From positions 1 to 57,854 of the forward strand of contig JAMPXO010000018.1 in the NCBI GenBank assembly GCA_023701125.1: DNA of 57,854 bases, written 5' to 3'. This DNA is from Vicinamibacteria bacterium (GTDB lineage: Bacteria > Acidobacteriota > Vicinamibacteria > Fen-336). The position numbers and the translations under genes are program-made. Below are positions 31,371 through 41,624 of this stretch, one piece after another (position 1 is the stretch's first letter; every line of letters begins with the position of its first letter). The notes beneath the pieces were generated by a model, which was not told where the DNA came from, ran no database searches, and saw nothing but the letters and a program-made list of their open reading frames with translations.

Positions 31371-32531
31371 ATGACTTCGACCATCGTCGTCCCGGTTGCC
31401 GAGCGCGAGGAGCGCGCCGCGACCAGCACCTATACCTTCACCTCGGAGTCCGTGACCGAGGGCCACCCCGACAAGGTCTGCGACGCGATCTCGGATCGCA
31501 TCCTGGACGCCTACCTGGCGCTCGACCCGCGCAGCCGCGTCGCTTGCGAGACGCTCGCCAAGAGCGGTCTGGTCGTGCTCGCCGGCGAGATCTCGTCGGT
31601 CGACGTGCTCGACCACCTGCCGCTCGTGCGCGAGGCGATTCGCGAGATCGGCTACACCGATTCGAACGACGCCTTCAACGCCGACGGCGTGCAGTTGCTC
31701 CAGCACGTGACCGGCCAGTCGTGGGAGATCGGCCGCGGCGTCGACCCCACGACCAGCACCTCCGGCGAGCAGGGCGCGGGCGACCAGGGGATCATGTTCG
31801 GTTACGCCACCGACGAGTCGCCCGAGTTGATGCCGCTGCCGATCCTGCTCGCCCACCGGCTGGCGGCCGCGCTGGCGGCGGATCGCAAGGCCGGCAAGGT
31901 GTCGTGGCTGCGGCCGGACGGCAAGACCCAGGTCTCGGTCGTGTACGAGGACGACCGCCCGGTGCACGTTTCCGACGTGCTGGTCTCGACCCAGCACACG
32001 GCGGACGCCGACCTGGCCACGATCCGCGCCTACGTGGCCGACGACCTCGCGCCGCGCGTGCTGGGCGCGTGGCACCGGCTGGAAGGGACGCGGGTGCTGG
32101 TCAACCCCACCGGCAGCTTCGTCTCCGGCGGCCCGTCGGCGGACGCGGGCCTGACCGGCCGCAAGATCATCGTCGACACCTACGGCGGCTTCGCCCGCCA
32201 CGGCGGCGGCGCGTTCTCCGGCAAGGACCCGTCCAAGGTCGACCGCTCGGGCGCCTACTTCTGCCGCTTCGTCGCCCGCCAGATCGTCTTGCAGGGATTC
32301 GCGCGCCGGGCCGAGGTCCAGGTCGCTTATGCGATCGGCGTCGCCCAGCCGGTGTCGGTCAAGGTCGACACCTTCGGCACCGGCGACGCGCAGGCCGCGG
32401 CCGACTTCGTGCGCACGTTCGACTTCCGCCCGGCGGCGATCGTCGAGCGGCTCGACCTGCTGCGGCCGATCTACGGCCAGACCACCAACTACGGCCACTT
32501 CGGCAAGCCCGGGCTGCCGTGGGAAGCGTGA
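31371..32531 (+). CDS. metK: S-adenosylmethionine synthetase
   Basis: A 386-residue enzyme of normal length converting methionine and ATP into S-adenosylmethionine. Diagnostic sequences include FTSESVTEGHPDKVCDAIS, GAGDQGIMFGYATDE, and GGGAFSGKDPSKVDRSGAY with the phosphate-binding Lys and Asp residues. ATG follows GGAGAG at 6 nt. The 5' region shows no recognised SAM riboswitch. A strong hairpin follows the gene. Cytoplasmic, essential housekeeping enzyme. Confidence 0.97.
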   Translation: MTSTIVVPVAEREERAATSTYTFTSESVTEGHPDKVCDAISDRILDAYLALDPRSRVACETLAKSGLVVLAGEISSVDVLDHLPLVREAIREIGYTDSNDAFNADGVQLLQHVTGQSWEIGRGVDPTTSTSGEQGAGDQGIMFGYATDESPELMPLPILLAHRLAAALAADRKAGKVSWLRPDGKTQVSVVYEDDRPVHVSDVLVSTQHTADADLATIRAYVADDLAPRVLGAWHRLEGTRVLVNPTGSFVSGGPSADAGLTGRKIIVDTYGGFARHGGGAFSGKDPSKVDRSGAYFCRFVARQIVLQGFARRAEVQVAYAIGVAQPVSVKVDTFGTGDAQAAADFVRTFDFRPAAIVERLDLLRPIYGQTTNYGHFGKPGLPWEA

Positions 32532-32560
32532 CATCGTCCAACGTTTGACGCGATGCATCG

Positions 32561-32587
32561 GGCCGGGAGGGTGTTACCCTCTCGGCC
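32561..32587 (+). terminator. 12-bp hairpin between metK and globin
   Basis: GGCCGGGAGGGT, a GTT loop, then ACCCTCTCGGCC: 12 pairs, one of them G-U. It ends 1 nt before the globin ATG, so besides terminating metK it could affect globin translation or position an unusual start. Confidence 0.55.
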
Positions 32588-32588
32588 C

Positions 32589-32996
32589 ATGACTTCCCCC
32601 GCATCCGTGTTCGTGACCAGCCTGAAGCGCTGCCTGGCCAAGCCGGACTTCCTGCGCCACTTCTACGAACGCTTCATGGCCTCGTCCGACGAGGTCAAGG
32701 CCAAGTTCGCCAACACCAACTTCACCACCCAGGTGAAGGTGCTCGAGCAGTCACTGTTCGTGATGGCGGTCGCCGCCGAGGGCCAGGCCGGCAGCGTGGC
32801 GCGGGCGGCCCTGCCGCGGCTGGCCGAGCGCCACGACCGCCACCACCTCGACATCCGGCCGGAGCTCTACGACCTGTGGCTCGACTGCCTGGTCGCCGCG
32901 GCCCGCGACAACGACGAGCAGTTCACGGACGAGATCGAGCAGGCGTGGCGCACGACGCTCGCGGTCGGCATCGCGGAGTTGCGCGCCGGGTATTGA
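32589..32996 (+). CDS. Single-domain globin
   Basis: A 135-residue globin-fold protein of the bacterial haemoglobin type (FHb/Ngb-like, not truncated). The distal segment FLRHFYERFMASSDEVKAKF and the proximal segment AERHDRHHLDIRPELYDLWL with candidate haem-ligand His are characteristic. Such proteins bind O2 or NO; many detoxify NO by dioxygenation when reduced by a partner. No reductase domain is fused. No Shine-Dalgarno sequence is visible because a hairpin occupies the upstream sequence. The gene is followed directly by two tandem copies of the dispersed repeat. Confidence 0.85.
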   Translation: MTSPASVFVTSLKRCLAKPDFLRHFYERFMASSDEVKAKFANTNFTTQVKVLEQSLFVMAVAAEGQAGSVARAALPRLAERHDRHHLDIRPELYDLWLDCLVAAARDNDEQFTDEIEQAWRTTLAVGIAELRAGY

Positions 32997-33000
32997 TCGG

Positions 33001-33080
33001 GTTCCGGTGCCGGGCAAAGCCCGTCACCGGTCCCATGGGGGCTACGTCGCAAACGGACGCTCCTCCGCCCCCAAACCCCC
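33001..33080 (+). repeat. Dispersed hairpin repeat, copy 2 (tandem pair, first unit)
   Basis: The best-preserved unit: CCGGTGCCGGGC, AAA, GCCCGTCACCGG forms a hairpin of 11 pairs with one mismatch, followed by TCCCATGGGGGCTACGTCGC, then AAACGGACGCTCCTCCGCCC and a C-rich end (CCAAACCCCC). It begins 5 nt after the globin stop, within a convergent intergenic region. Confidence 0.85.
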
Positions 33081-33085
33081 ACCGC

Positions 33086-33165
33086 GTTCCGCGGCCGGGC
33101 AAAGCCCGTCACCGGTCCCATGGGGGCTACGTCGCAAACGGACGCTCCTCCGCCCCCAAACCCCC
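33086..33165 (+). repeat. Dispersed hairpin repeat, copy 3 (tandem pair, second unit)
   Basis: Nearly identical to copy 2 with an 85-bp period. The 5' arm is degraded (CCGCGGCCGGGC instead of CCGGTGCCGGGC), so the hairpin is weaker, while the 3' arm is unchanged. The two tandem units lie between globin and the DUF2378 gene. Confidence 0.85.
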
Positions 33166-33181
33166 GGGGCGGGTCGCGGGC

Positions 33182-33766
33182 TCACCAGGCGAGGTCGAAC
33201 CAGCAGGCCTTGTCGCCGGCGCACTGGCAGGTGGTTTCCGCGACCTTCAGCGGCCCCGGCACCTTCATCATGAACAGCGCGCCCTCGTAGTAGCCGAGCG
33301 CGCTGGCGCAGAAGATCGGCGAGTACTCGTCGTAGCCCTCGACGGAGATCCGGCCCGAGCGATCGCCGATCCGCTCGTAGCGGGTGGTGCCGAAGTTCTG
33401 GAAGCGGCCGTGCAGCAGCGCCATCTTCTCGAAGAAGCGGTGCGGCTCGTCCTCGATGAAGTTGCGGTACACGCCCGCCAGGTTCTTTTCGGCCGAGTGG
33501 CGGCCCATCTTGCGCAACGTCTCCTCGGGCGCGCCGCCGACCAGCGCGGCCAGCGCGCGGTCGATTTCGACCAGCACCTGCAGCGGCACCCAGTCGGTGG
33601 CCAGCACCGCGTGGGAGACGATCGCGGCCGCCGGCGCGGACAGCTTGCCGGCGAGGCGCGGCGCGGGATCGGTCCGCAGCGCGTCCTGGGCCCAGGCCAG
33701 GTGTGCGGTCACCATCGTGCCCTTCACTGCCGCCTTGCCGACCAGGTGCTCCCGGCGTTCGCGCAT
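33182..33766 (-). CDS. DUF2378/TIGR02265-like protein with V4R-type cysteines
   Basis: A 194-residue protein of the type found in large paralogous sets in myxobacteria. The N-terminal half is helical with an aromatic-rich motif, the middle includes YRNFIEDEPHRFFEKMALLHGRFQNFGT, and the C-terminus ends CQCAGDKACWFDL, a Cys-x-Cys ... Cys cluster like the V4R/haem-NO-related fold. ATG is preceded by GGAGG. A two-gene relation is not apparent; it sits convergent to the globin. Role unestablished; possible small-molecule or metal sensor. Confidence 0.65.
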   Translation of the reverse strand: MRERREHLVGKAAVKGTMVTAHLAWAQDALRTDPAPRLAGKLSAPAAAIVSHAVLATDWVPLQVLVEIDRALAALVGGAPEETLRKMGRHSAEKNLAGVYRNFIEDEPHRFFEKMALLHGRFQNFGTTRYERIGDRSGRISVEGYDEYSPIFCASALGYYEGALFMMKVPGPLKVAETTCQCAGDKACWFDLAW

Positions 33767-33846
33767 CGAGGACCTCCGAGGGATTCCTCATCATAGGCCG
33801 GCCCGTGTTGCGACGGAGCGACGAGGTGGGCTAGCCTGCCCCTCCT

Positions 33847-35298
33847 ATGCTGCGTGGACGCGCCATGGTCGCGCTCGTGTGCATGCTGGCGGCGACCGTG
33901 CTGTCCGGCGTGCTCCTCCTCGAACACCACGGCATCGCCGGGCCGGTGGCCGCCGCCGTGTGCGGCGACGCCTCCGGCGCGCCCCCGGCGGGCCTGGCGA
34001 CGGGCTCCACCCCCGGCGCCAGCCGCCCAACGGGCTGCGAGGAGGTGGCGCGCAGCCCCTACTCCGCGGTCCAGGGCATCCCGCTGGCGGCGTTCGGGTT
34101 GGCCTTCTCGGCCGCGCTGTGCGGGCTGCTCGCCCTCGCCTTCGCGGTTTCCGAGGACGCCCGCCGCGGCCTGCTGGCCGCGGCACTGCTGGCGCTGGGG
34201 CTCGCACTCGTCGTCGACGTGATGCTGTTCGGCGTCCAGGTGTTCGCCATCGGCCGCTTCTGCGCGCTGTGCCTCGCGACCTACGTCACCAACGGGCTCG
34301 CCTTCGCAGCCCTGCTGCCCGCGCGCACCGGAGCCACCTCCGTCACCACCGCGCTGGCCGCTCCCGAGGGCCGCGTGGCGCTGGCAGGCGTGGCGGTCGC
34401 AGCGACGCTGGCGCTGGGACTGACCGCGCTGACCGACCGCGGCCTGGCCGCAGCCGCCTCGAACCGCGAAGCCGCACTGCTGGGCACCGCGGGGCGCGTG
34501 GCCCCGAGCCCCGCCGCCACCACGCCGGGATCGACGACGGCCGTGATGCCGGGGGCCCCCGAGGCGGCCGCTGCGGCGGCGACGCCTGCCGCGGCGCCGG
34601 GCTCGGACCTCGCCGCGGCGCAGGCCGAGGTGACTCGCCTGCGCGGCATCCTGGCCGACCCGCAGAAGCTGCAGGACTACCTCGAGCAGCAGGCGCGCGA
34701 CGAGTTCGAGCGCACCCGGCCGGAGGACGTCGACCTGCGCGAAACGCCGATCAAGGGCCCCGCGGCCGCGCCGATCAAGGTGGTCGAGTACTCCGACTTC
34801 CTGTGCCCCTACTGCAAGGCGATCGCGGGTGCGTTCGCGAACTACCTGCCGAGCTCGGGCGACCGCGTCTCGATCCACTTCAAGCACTACCCGCTCGACA
34901 AGGACTGCAACCCGAAGCTGGTCCAGACCGTGCACCCCGGCGCCTGCACGCTCGCGCTGGGCGCCGTGTGCGCGCAGGAGCAGGGCAAGTTCTGGCCCTA
35001 CCACGACCGCGTGTTCGCGGCGCCGCCGCCGAACGCCAGCCGCGACGACGTGGTGCGGATCGCGGTCGGCGCGGGTCTCGAGCCGACCCCGTTCGGCGCG
35101 TGCCTCGACTCGCCGAAGGCGAAGCAGCGGCTGGCCGCCGACATCGCGGAGGCCGAGCGGCTGAAGGTGAACTCGACGCCGACGCTGTTCGTCAACGGCA
35201 AGCGGCTCGCCAACATCAACCTCTTCCTGCAGGCGGTCGACAGCGAATCGCGTCGCCTGGGGTTGCCCGCGCCGGCCGGCGCGGGCGGCCCGCGCTAG
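33847..35298 (+). CDS. VKOR-DsbA fusion (disulfide-bond formation)
   Basis: A 483-residue fusion. Residues 1-165 form a four-helix VKOR (vitamin K epoxide reductase) domain with loop cysteines C39 and C64 and the active CALC at 139-142. A low-complexity Ala/Pro linker follows. From about 285 a DsbA/thioredoxin-fold domain carries the CPYC active site (C320-C323) and the cis-Pro region VNSTPTLFVN. The fusion allows a quinone-linked VKOR to reoxidise the attached thioredoxin, introducing disulfides into exported proteins. TTGCGA and TAGCCT with 18-nt spacing upstream resemble a promoter with its -10 only 9 nt before the ATG. Confidence 0.88.
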   Translation: MLRGRAMVALVCMLAATVLSGVLLLEHHGIAGPVAAAVCGDASGAPPAGLATGSTPGASRPTGCEEVARSPYSAVQGIPLAAFGLAFSAALCGLLALAFAVSEDARRGLLAAALLALGLALVVDVMLFGVQVFAIGRFCALCLATYVTNGLAFAALLPARTGATSVTTALAAPEGRVALAGVAVAATLALGLTALTDRGLAAAASNREAALLGTAGRVAPSPAATTPGSTTAVMPGAPEAAAAAATPAAAPGSDLAAAQAEVTRLRGILADPQKLQDYLEQQARDEFERTRPEDVDLRETPIKGPAAAPIKVVEYSDFLCPYCKAIAGAFANYLPSSGDRVSIHFKHYPLDKDCNPKLVQTVHPGACTLALGAVCAQEQGKFWPYHDRVFAAPPPNASRDDVVRIAVGAGLEPTPFGACLDSPKAKQRLAADIAEAERLKVNSTPTLFVNGKRLANINLFLQAVDSESRRLGLPAPAGAGGPR

Positions 35299-35326
35299 CG
35301 AAGGTCTTCCCTCTCCCGGGGCGAGG

Positions 35327-35345
35327 CCCGCGCGAGGCGCGCGGG
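35327..35345 (+). terminator. Hairpin between VKOR-DsbA and ilvE
   Basis: CCCGCGCG, AGG loop, CGCGCGGG: a perfect 8-bp stem 28 nt after the VKOR-DsbA stop codon. Probable terminator of the upstream gene. Confidence 0.4.
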
Positions 35346-35365
35346 GACGGCCCGGAGACCAGAAG

Positions 35366-36433
35366 GTGCCCAACATGCAGATCGAGATCCGCCGCACCGA
35401 GACACCGCGCACGCCTCCCGCTCCGGGCGACCTGGGCTTCGGCCGGGTGTTCAGCGATCACATGTTCGTGGCCGACTGGACCGACGGCCGCGGCTGGCAC
35501 GACGCGCGGGTGGTGCCCTACGCGCCGTTTTCGCTGGACCCCGCCGCGGCCGTCTTCCACTACGGCCAGGCCATGTTCGAGGGCCTGAAGGCGTTCCGCG
35601 GCGCGGACGACAAGGTGCGGCTGTTCCGGGTCGAGCGCCACGCGGCGCGCATGCACGACGGCGCCTCGCGGCTGTGCATGCCGCCGATGGAGGCGGCCGA
35701 CCTGACGGCGGCGATCCGCGCGGTGGTCAGGGCCGACGCGGCCTGGGTGCCTGGCGCGCCGGGCACGTCGCTCTACATCCGGCCCACGCTGATCGCAACC
35801 GAGCCGTTCCTGGGCGTGCGCCCGTCACGGCGCTACGCGCTGTTCGTGATCCTCTCTCCGGTCGGCGCCTACTACCCGGAGGGCATCAACCCCGTCAAGA
35901 TCTGGGTCGAGCAGCGCTACGTGCGCGCCGCCCTCGGCGGGCTCGGCGCGGTCAAGGCCGGCGCCAACTACGCGGCCTCGCTGCGGGCGGCGATGGACGC
36001 ACAGAAGCTGGGCTACGCGCAGGTGTTGTGGCTCGACTCCTCGGAGCACCGCTACTGCGAGGAGATGGGGGTGATGAACCTGTTCGTGCGGATCGGCGAC
36101 CGCGTGATCACGCCGCCGCTCGAGGGCACCATCCTCAACGGCGTCACCCGCAACACGGTGCTGACCCTGCTCGCGGAGTGGGGGCTCGAGCACAGCGAGC
36201 GCCGGCTGCCGATCGACGAGGTCGTCGCGGCCCACCGCGACGGCAGCCTGGCCGAGGTGTTCGGCTGCGGCACGGCCGCGGTGATCTCGCCCGTCGGCGA
36301 GCTGTACTGGCAGGGCGAGCGGCTGAAGATCGGCGACGGCCACATGGGCCCGCTGGCGCGGCGGTTGTACGACACCATCACCGGCATCCAGTCCGGCGGC
36401 GCCGACAGCCGGGGCTGGATGACCGAGGTGTGA
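35366..36433 (+). CDS. ilvE: Branched-chain amino acid aminotransferase
   Basis: A 355-residue PLP enzyme of class IV transaminases, catalysing the last step in Ile, Leu and Val synthesis. The PLP-anchoring Lys197 sits in GGLGAVKAGANYAASL, and EEMGVMNLFVRIGDRVITPPL plus the phosphate-binding GTAAVISPVGEL are typical of the eukaryote-like/IlvE group. Start is GTG at 35366 with GGAG 8 nt upstream; an ATG 9 nt downstream with AGAAGG is an alternative. Cytoplasmic. The following gene begins 7 nt later. Confidence 0.93.
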   Translation: MPNMQIEIRRTETPRTPPAPGDLGFGRVFSDHMFVADWTDGRGWHDARVVPYAPFSLDPAAAVFHYGQAMFEGLKAFRGADDKVRLFRVERHAARMHDGASRLCMPPMEAADLTAAIRAVVRADAAWVPGAPGTSLYIRPTLIATEPFLGVRPSRRYALFVILSPVGAYYPEGINPVKIWVEQRYVRAALGGLGAVKAGANYAASLRAAMDAQKLGYAQVLWLDSSEHRYCEEMGVMNLFVRIGDRVITPPLEGTILNGVTRNTVLTLLAEWGLEHSERRLPIDEVVAAHRDGSLAEVFGCGTAAVISPVGELYWQGERLKIGDGHMGPLARRLYDTITGIQSGGADSRGWMTEV

Positions 36434-36440
36434 GGCGGGG

Positions 36441-37709
36441 GTGACTCGCGAGCTGGCCCTCGTCGCCCTGCTCGCCGTCGCGCCGAGCCCCACCCGCGCC
36501 GCGGACGAAGCGCCGCCGAAGGTCACCGCGGCCGGGCTGCTCGGCCCGCTCGCGCAGGGCGCGGGCTACCGCGTCGCCGACCCGGTCGACGCCAGCGGCT
36601 GGCTGTATCGCTTCGACTTCCGCACCGACTACGGCGACGTGGTCGTCGACGGCTTGTCGATGCTCGACGTGCGGCTGGGTGAGCTGGAGGCGCTGAAACA
36701 GCTCGACCAGGTGTCCCGGGCCGAAGTGTTCGCCCGCGCGGCAGGCGGCGCCGTCGTCGACGTCGGCAGGAGCGTCGCGGCGGCGGTCAAGGACCCGGCG
36801 GCGACCGCCAGCGGCGTGGGCGCGGGCCTCAAGCGCTTCGGCGTCAACCTCGGCCGCAAGGCGAAGCGGGTGGCCGACGACGTCAAGGACGCGGCGACGA
36901 CGACCGAGGAGGAGCGCGCCGCTGCCGTGGAGAACCCGGACACCCGCAGCAGCGAGGAGAAGGCCGGGGACGTGGCGGGGTCGGTCGCCAACAGCGTGCT
37001 GGGCGTCAACAAGGCGGCCCGCCGTTGGGCCCAGAAGCTGGGCGTCGACCCCTACACGACCAACCCCGTGCTGGCCCGCGCGCTGCTCGCCTTCGCGAGG
37101 GTCGACGTCGCGGGCACGATCGCCGCCAGGATCGTCGTCCCGATCCCGGCCATCGCCGGGACCACGGCCGGCGTCGGCAACCTGGTCTGGGGCAAGGACC
37201 CCGAGGCCCTGCTCAAGCTCAACGAGGCCCGCGCCGCCGAGTTGAAGGTGGCGCCGGCCGTGGCCCACGCGCTGTGGCGCAACGAGGCTTTCTCGCTGAC
37301 GCTGCAGACGCGGCTGATCGCCGCCCTCCACGCCGTCAAGCCCGACAGCGCCGGCAGCTTCGTCGAGTCCGCGGTCGAGGCCGACAGCGAGGCCGCCGCC
37401 CGCTTCTTCGTCGAGTCGGCGGAGATGATGCAGCGGCTCGACGAGGACCTGCCGGTGGCGGCGGTGCTGCCCGACACCCGGGCGCTGGTCGTGCGCTCAG
37501 GCGGCACCGCGCTGGTGCTGCTGCCGGTGGACCACGTGCGGTGGACCGACGCGTTCGCGGCCCAGGCCCGCGAGGTGGCCCAGCGATCGCGGGCCGAGCT
37601 GCGCACCAGCCGGGTCGAGCTGCGGGTCAGCGGGACCGTCTCGGCGCTGGCCCGGAAGCAACTCGGGGCCCTCGGCTACGTGGTTCGCGAGGGCGAGCCG
37701 CTGTCGTAA
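36441..37709 (+). CDS. Secreted protein of unknown function
   Basis: A 422-residue protein beginning with a signal peptide ending TRAA. The mature chain is helix- and Ala/Val-rich, with a region of Lys/Asp/Glu-rich sequence (about residues 105-190) and a C-terminal part with VRSGG-type strands. No family is recognised. It follows ilvE by 7 nt and has a GTG start with GGCGGGG upstream. The close spacing suggests co-transcription rather than functional linkage. Confidence 0.6.
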   Translation: MTRELALVALLAVAPSPTRAADEAPPKVTAAGLLGPLAQGAGYRVADPVDASGWLYRFDFRTDYGDVVVDGLSMLDVRLGELEALKQLDQVSRAEVFARAAGGAVVDVGRSVAAAVKDPAATASGVGAGLKRFGVNLGRKAKRVADDVKDAATTTEEERAAAVENPDTRSSEEKAGDVAGSVANSVLGVNKAARRWAQKLGVDPYTTNPVLARALLAFARVDVAGTIAARIVVPIPAIAGTTAGVGNLVWGKDPEALLKLNEARAAELKVAPAVAHALWRNEAFSLTLQTRLIAALHAVKPDSAGSFVESAVEADSEAAARFFVESAEMMQRLDEDLPVAAVLPDTRALVVRSGGTALVLLPVDHVRWTDAFAAQAREVAQRSRAELRTSRVELRVSGTVSALARKQLGALGYVVREGEPLS

Positions 37710-37752
37710 GCTGGAAAGAGACGCGGCGCCCCGCCGCAAGGAGGAACCCCAC

Positions 37753-38259
37753 ATGGCGAAAGCATCCAAGGGCAAGGCCGCAACCGGCGTGCCGACGATC
37801 GAGATGAGCATCCCCGCGAAGGACCGGGCGGCGATCGCCGCCGGCCTGTCGAAGCTGCTGGCCGACAGCTACACCCTGTACCTCAAGACCCACAACTTCC
37901 ACTGGAACGTCACGGGCCCGATGTTCCAGACCCTGCACCTGATGTTCGAGACGCAGTACAACGAGCTGGCGCTCGCCGTCGACCTCGTCGCCGAGCGCAT
38001 CCGCGCCCTCGGCCACGTGGCGCCGGGCACCTATGCGCAGTACGCGAAGCTGTCCAGCATCGGCGAGTCGCCGGTCGTGCCGAAGGCCACCGACATGGTG
38101 CGCCAGCTGGTCGAGGGCCAGGAGGCCGTGGTGCGCACCGCGCGCGCGGTGTTCCCGGCGGCCGAGCGGGCCGCCGACCAGGTCACGATGGACCTGCTGA
38201 CCCAGCGCATGCAGGTCCACGAGAAGACGGCCTGGATGTTGCGCAGCCTGCTCGAGTAG
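37753..38259 (+). CDS. dps: Dps-family ferritin-like DNA-protection protein
   Basis: A 168-residue four-helix-bundle protein. The ferroxidase signature begins with [20 protein letters not shown], and the second metal site lies in [11 protein letters not shown] and GHVAPGT. A short Lys/Ala-rich N-terminal tail could bind DNA. Dps forms a dodecamer that stores iron and consumes hydrogen peroxide. AAGGAGG lies 8 nt before the ATG. The gene is followed by a convergent minus-strand GAF gene. Confidence 0.92.
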   Translation: MAKASKGKAATGVPTIEMSIPAKDRAAIAAGLSKLLADSYTLYLKTHNFHWNVTGPMFQTLHLMFETQYNELALAVDLVAERIRALGHVAPGTYAQYAKLSSIGESPVVPKATDMVRQLVEGQEAVVRTARAVFPAAERAADQVTMDLLTQRMQVHEKTAWMLRSLLE

Positions 38260-38304
38260 GACCCCGCGGCACGCGCCCGCCGCGCCCGCCGCAGGCGCAG
38301 CACC

Positions 38305-39000
38305 TCACTTCCCGCGGCGCTCCCCCGCGCGAATTCGTGCGGCTTCTTCGGCGAAGCGGGTCTCCATGCAGTTCGGGCAGATGCCGTGGGTGATGCGCTC
38401 GCTGGCGTCCAGGTAGGCCTCGACACCGACCCAGGCCCCCTTTTCGTCCTTGACCTGGCGGCAGAAGGCGCACATCGACAGCAGCGCCTCCAGCGGCTCC
38501 AGCTCGAGTGCCGTCCGGCGCATCCGCAGCAGCGCCACCGCCATCCGCCCGAGCCGCTCCAGGGCGAGCTCCTGCGCGGCGGTCAGCTGGCGCGGCTCGC
38601 GGTCGAGCACGCACAACGTGCCGAGCGGCAGGCCCTCCTCGACCGCCAGCGGGAAACCCGCGTAGAAGCGCACCTTCGGCTCCTCGCGGACCAGCGGGTT
38701 GTCGTCGAAGCGCGGATCGCGGCTGGCATCGGCGACGGTGAACACCCGTTCGCCGAGGATCGCGTGGGCGCAGAACGCGATGTCGCGCGAGGTCTCGGTC
38801 GCGGTGATCCCGACCCGCGACTTGAACCACTGCCTGTCCTCGTCGACCAGGCTGATCAGGCCGATCGGCGTGCCGCAGATCTCCGCGGCGAGCTGGGTCA
38901 GCTCGTCGAACACGGGCTCGGCGCCGGTGTCGAGGATGCGGTGCAGCCGCAGCAGGTCCAGCCGGCGGGCCTCGCGCGGGTGGAGAGGGGCGGGCGCCAT
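38305..39000 (-). CDS. GAF-domain protein with C-terminal cysteine motif
   Basis: A 231-residue soluble protein with a full GAF domain (about residues 20-170, with LGTLCVLDREPR typical of photo/redox GAFs) and a C-terminal segment carrying CAFC (about 198) and CPNCMETRF (near 215). This C-terminal CxxC...W...CxxC pattern recurs in signalling proteins of deltaproteobacteria and is likely zinc-binding. The ATG follows the OsmC gene by 6 nt, so they form a small operon on the minus strand. Sensing role probable; ligand unknown. Confidence 0.8.
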   Translation of the reverse strand: MAPAPLHPREARRLDLLRLHRILDTGAEPVFDELTQLAAEICGTPIGLISLVDEDRQWFKSRVGITATETSRDIAFCAHAILGERVFTVADASRDPRFDDNPLVREEPKVRFYAGFPLAVEEGLPLGTLCVLDREPRQLTAAQELALERLGRMAVALLRMRRTALELEPLEALLSMCAFCRQVKDEKGAWVGVEAYLDASERITHGICPNCMETRFAEEAARIRAGERRGK

Positions 39001-39006
39001 CGCCGT

Positions 39007-39399
39007 CTACTCCTCGACCGTCGTCTCGACCACCGTGCCCTGGGTCAACATCTTGTGCACGGGGCACGCGTCGGCGATCTGCCGCAGCCGCGTGCGCTGC
39101 TCCGCGGAGAGCGGACCCTGAAACGTGATCCGGCGCCGCACCGAACGCTTGCCGCCCTCCTCGATCACCTCGAGCGCGACCTCCACGCCCTCGAGCGGCC
39201 AGCCCTTGCGGCCCGCGTACATGCGCAGCGTGATCGCGGTGCAGGCGCCGAGGGCGGCAGCGGCGAGCTCGTCCGGCTTGGGCCCGAGGTCGCGGCCACC
39301 CAGATCGAGCGGCTCGTCGGCGGCGAGCTTGTGGGGGCCGACCTGGATCTGCGTGTGGAAGTCCTGCGACCCGATCCTGGCGTGGACGACGTGGCTCAT
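39007..39399 (-). CDS. OsmC-family peroxiredoxin-like protein
   Basis: A 130-residue OsmC/Ohr-fold protein. The motif GACTAITLRMYAGRKG with the first conserved Cys, and CPVHKML with the second, define the catalytic pair that reduces organic hydroperoxides. The central ELAAAALGAC helix is typical of the OsmC group. I start at ATG 39399, preceded by GGAGGCGAGGAGG. The upstream extension of the frame overlaps a repeat copy. It is transcribed with the following GAF gene. Confidence 0.88.
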   Translation of the reverse strand: MSHVVHARIGSQDFHTQIQVGPHKLAADEPLDLGGRDLGPKPDELAAAALGACTAITLRMYAGRKGWPLEGVEVALEVIEEGGKRSVRRRITFQGPLSAEQRTRLRQIADACPVHKMLTQGTVVETTVEE

Positions 39400-39423
39400 C
39401 CCTGGCCTCCTCGCCTCCAGATT

Positions 39424-39489
39424 AGCCCCCATTTCCGCGACGTAGCCCCGATCGGGCCGTTGCCGGGCTCCACCCGGCAACGGAACCCG
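39424..39489 (-). repeat. Dispersed hairpin repeat, copy 4
   Basis: Minus-strand copy with a perfect 11-bp hairpin, CCGTTGCCGGG and CCCGGCAACGG around a 5-nt loop (forward 39457-39467 and 39473-39483), followed by GGGGCTACGTCGC and AATGGGGGC in place of the usual core. It lies between OsmC and the CHASE kinase. Compared with copy 2 the stem bases have changed on both sides, preserving pairing. Confidence 0.75.
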
Positions 39490-39592
39490 ACGCCACGCCG
39501 CCTGTAGAATCGGCCGAGGTTCCCATCACTCCCTTGGCCACCACTCTGCTGCTGCTCGGCACGCTGCACCCGGCCGCTCCGCGGCGGCGGCC

Positions 39593-41614
<2,022 letters not shown>

Positions 41615-41624
41615 GCGGCGCGGC

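Noticed and set aside
33001-33165. CRISPR-like array
   Set aside because: Two 80-bp units in tandem have no unique spacers between them and no cas genes are nearby; dispersed copies fit a repeat family instead.
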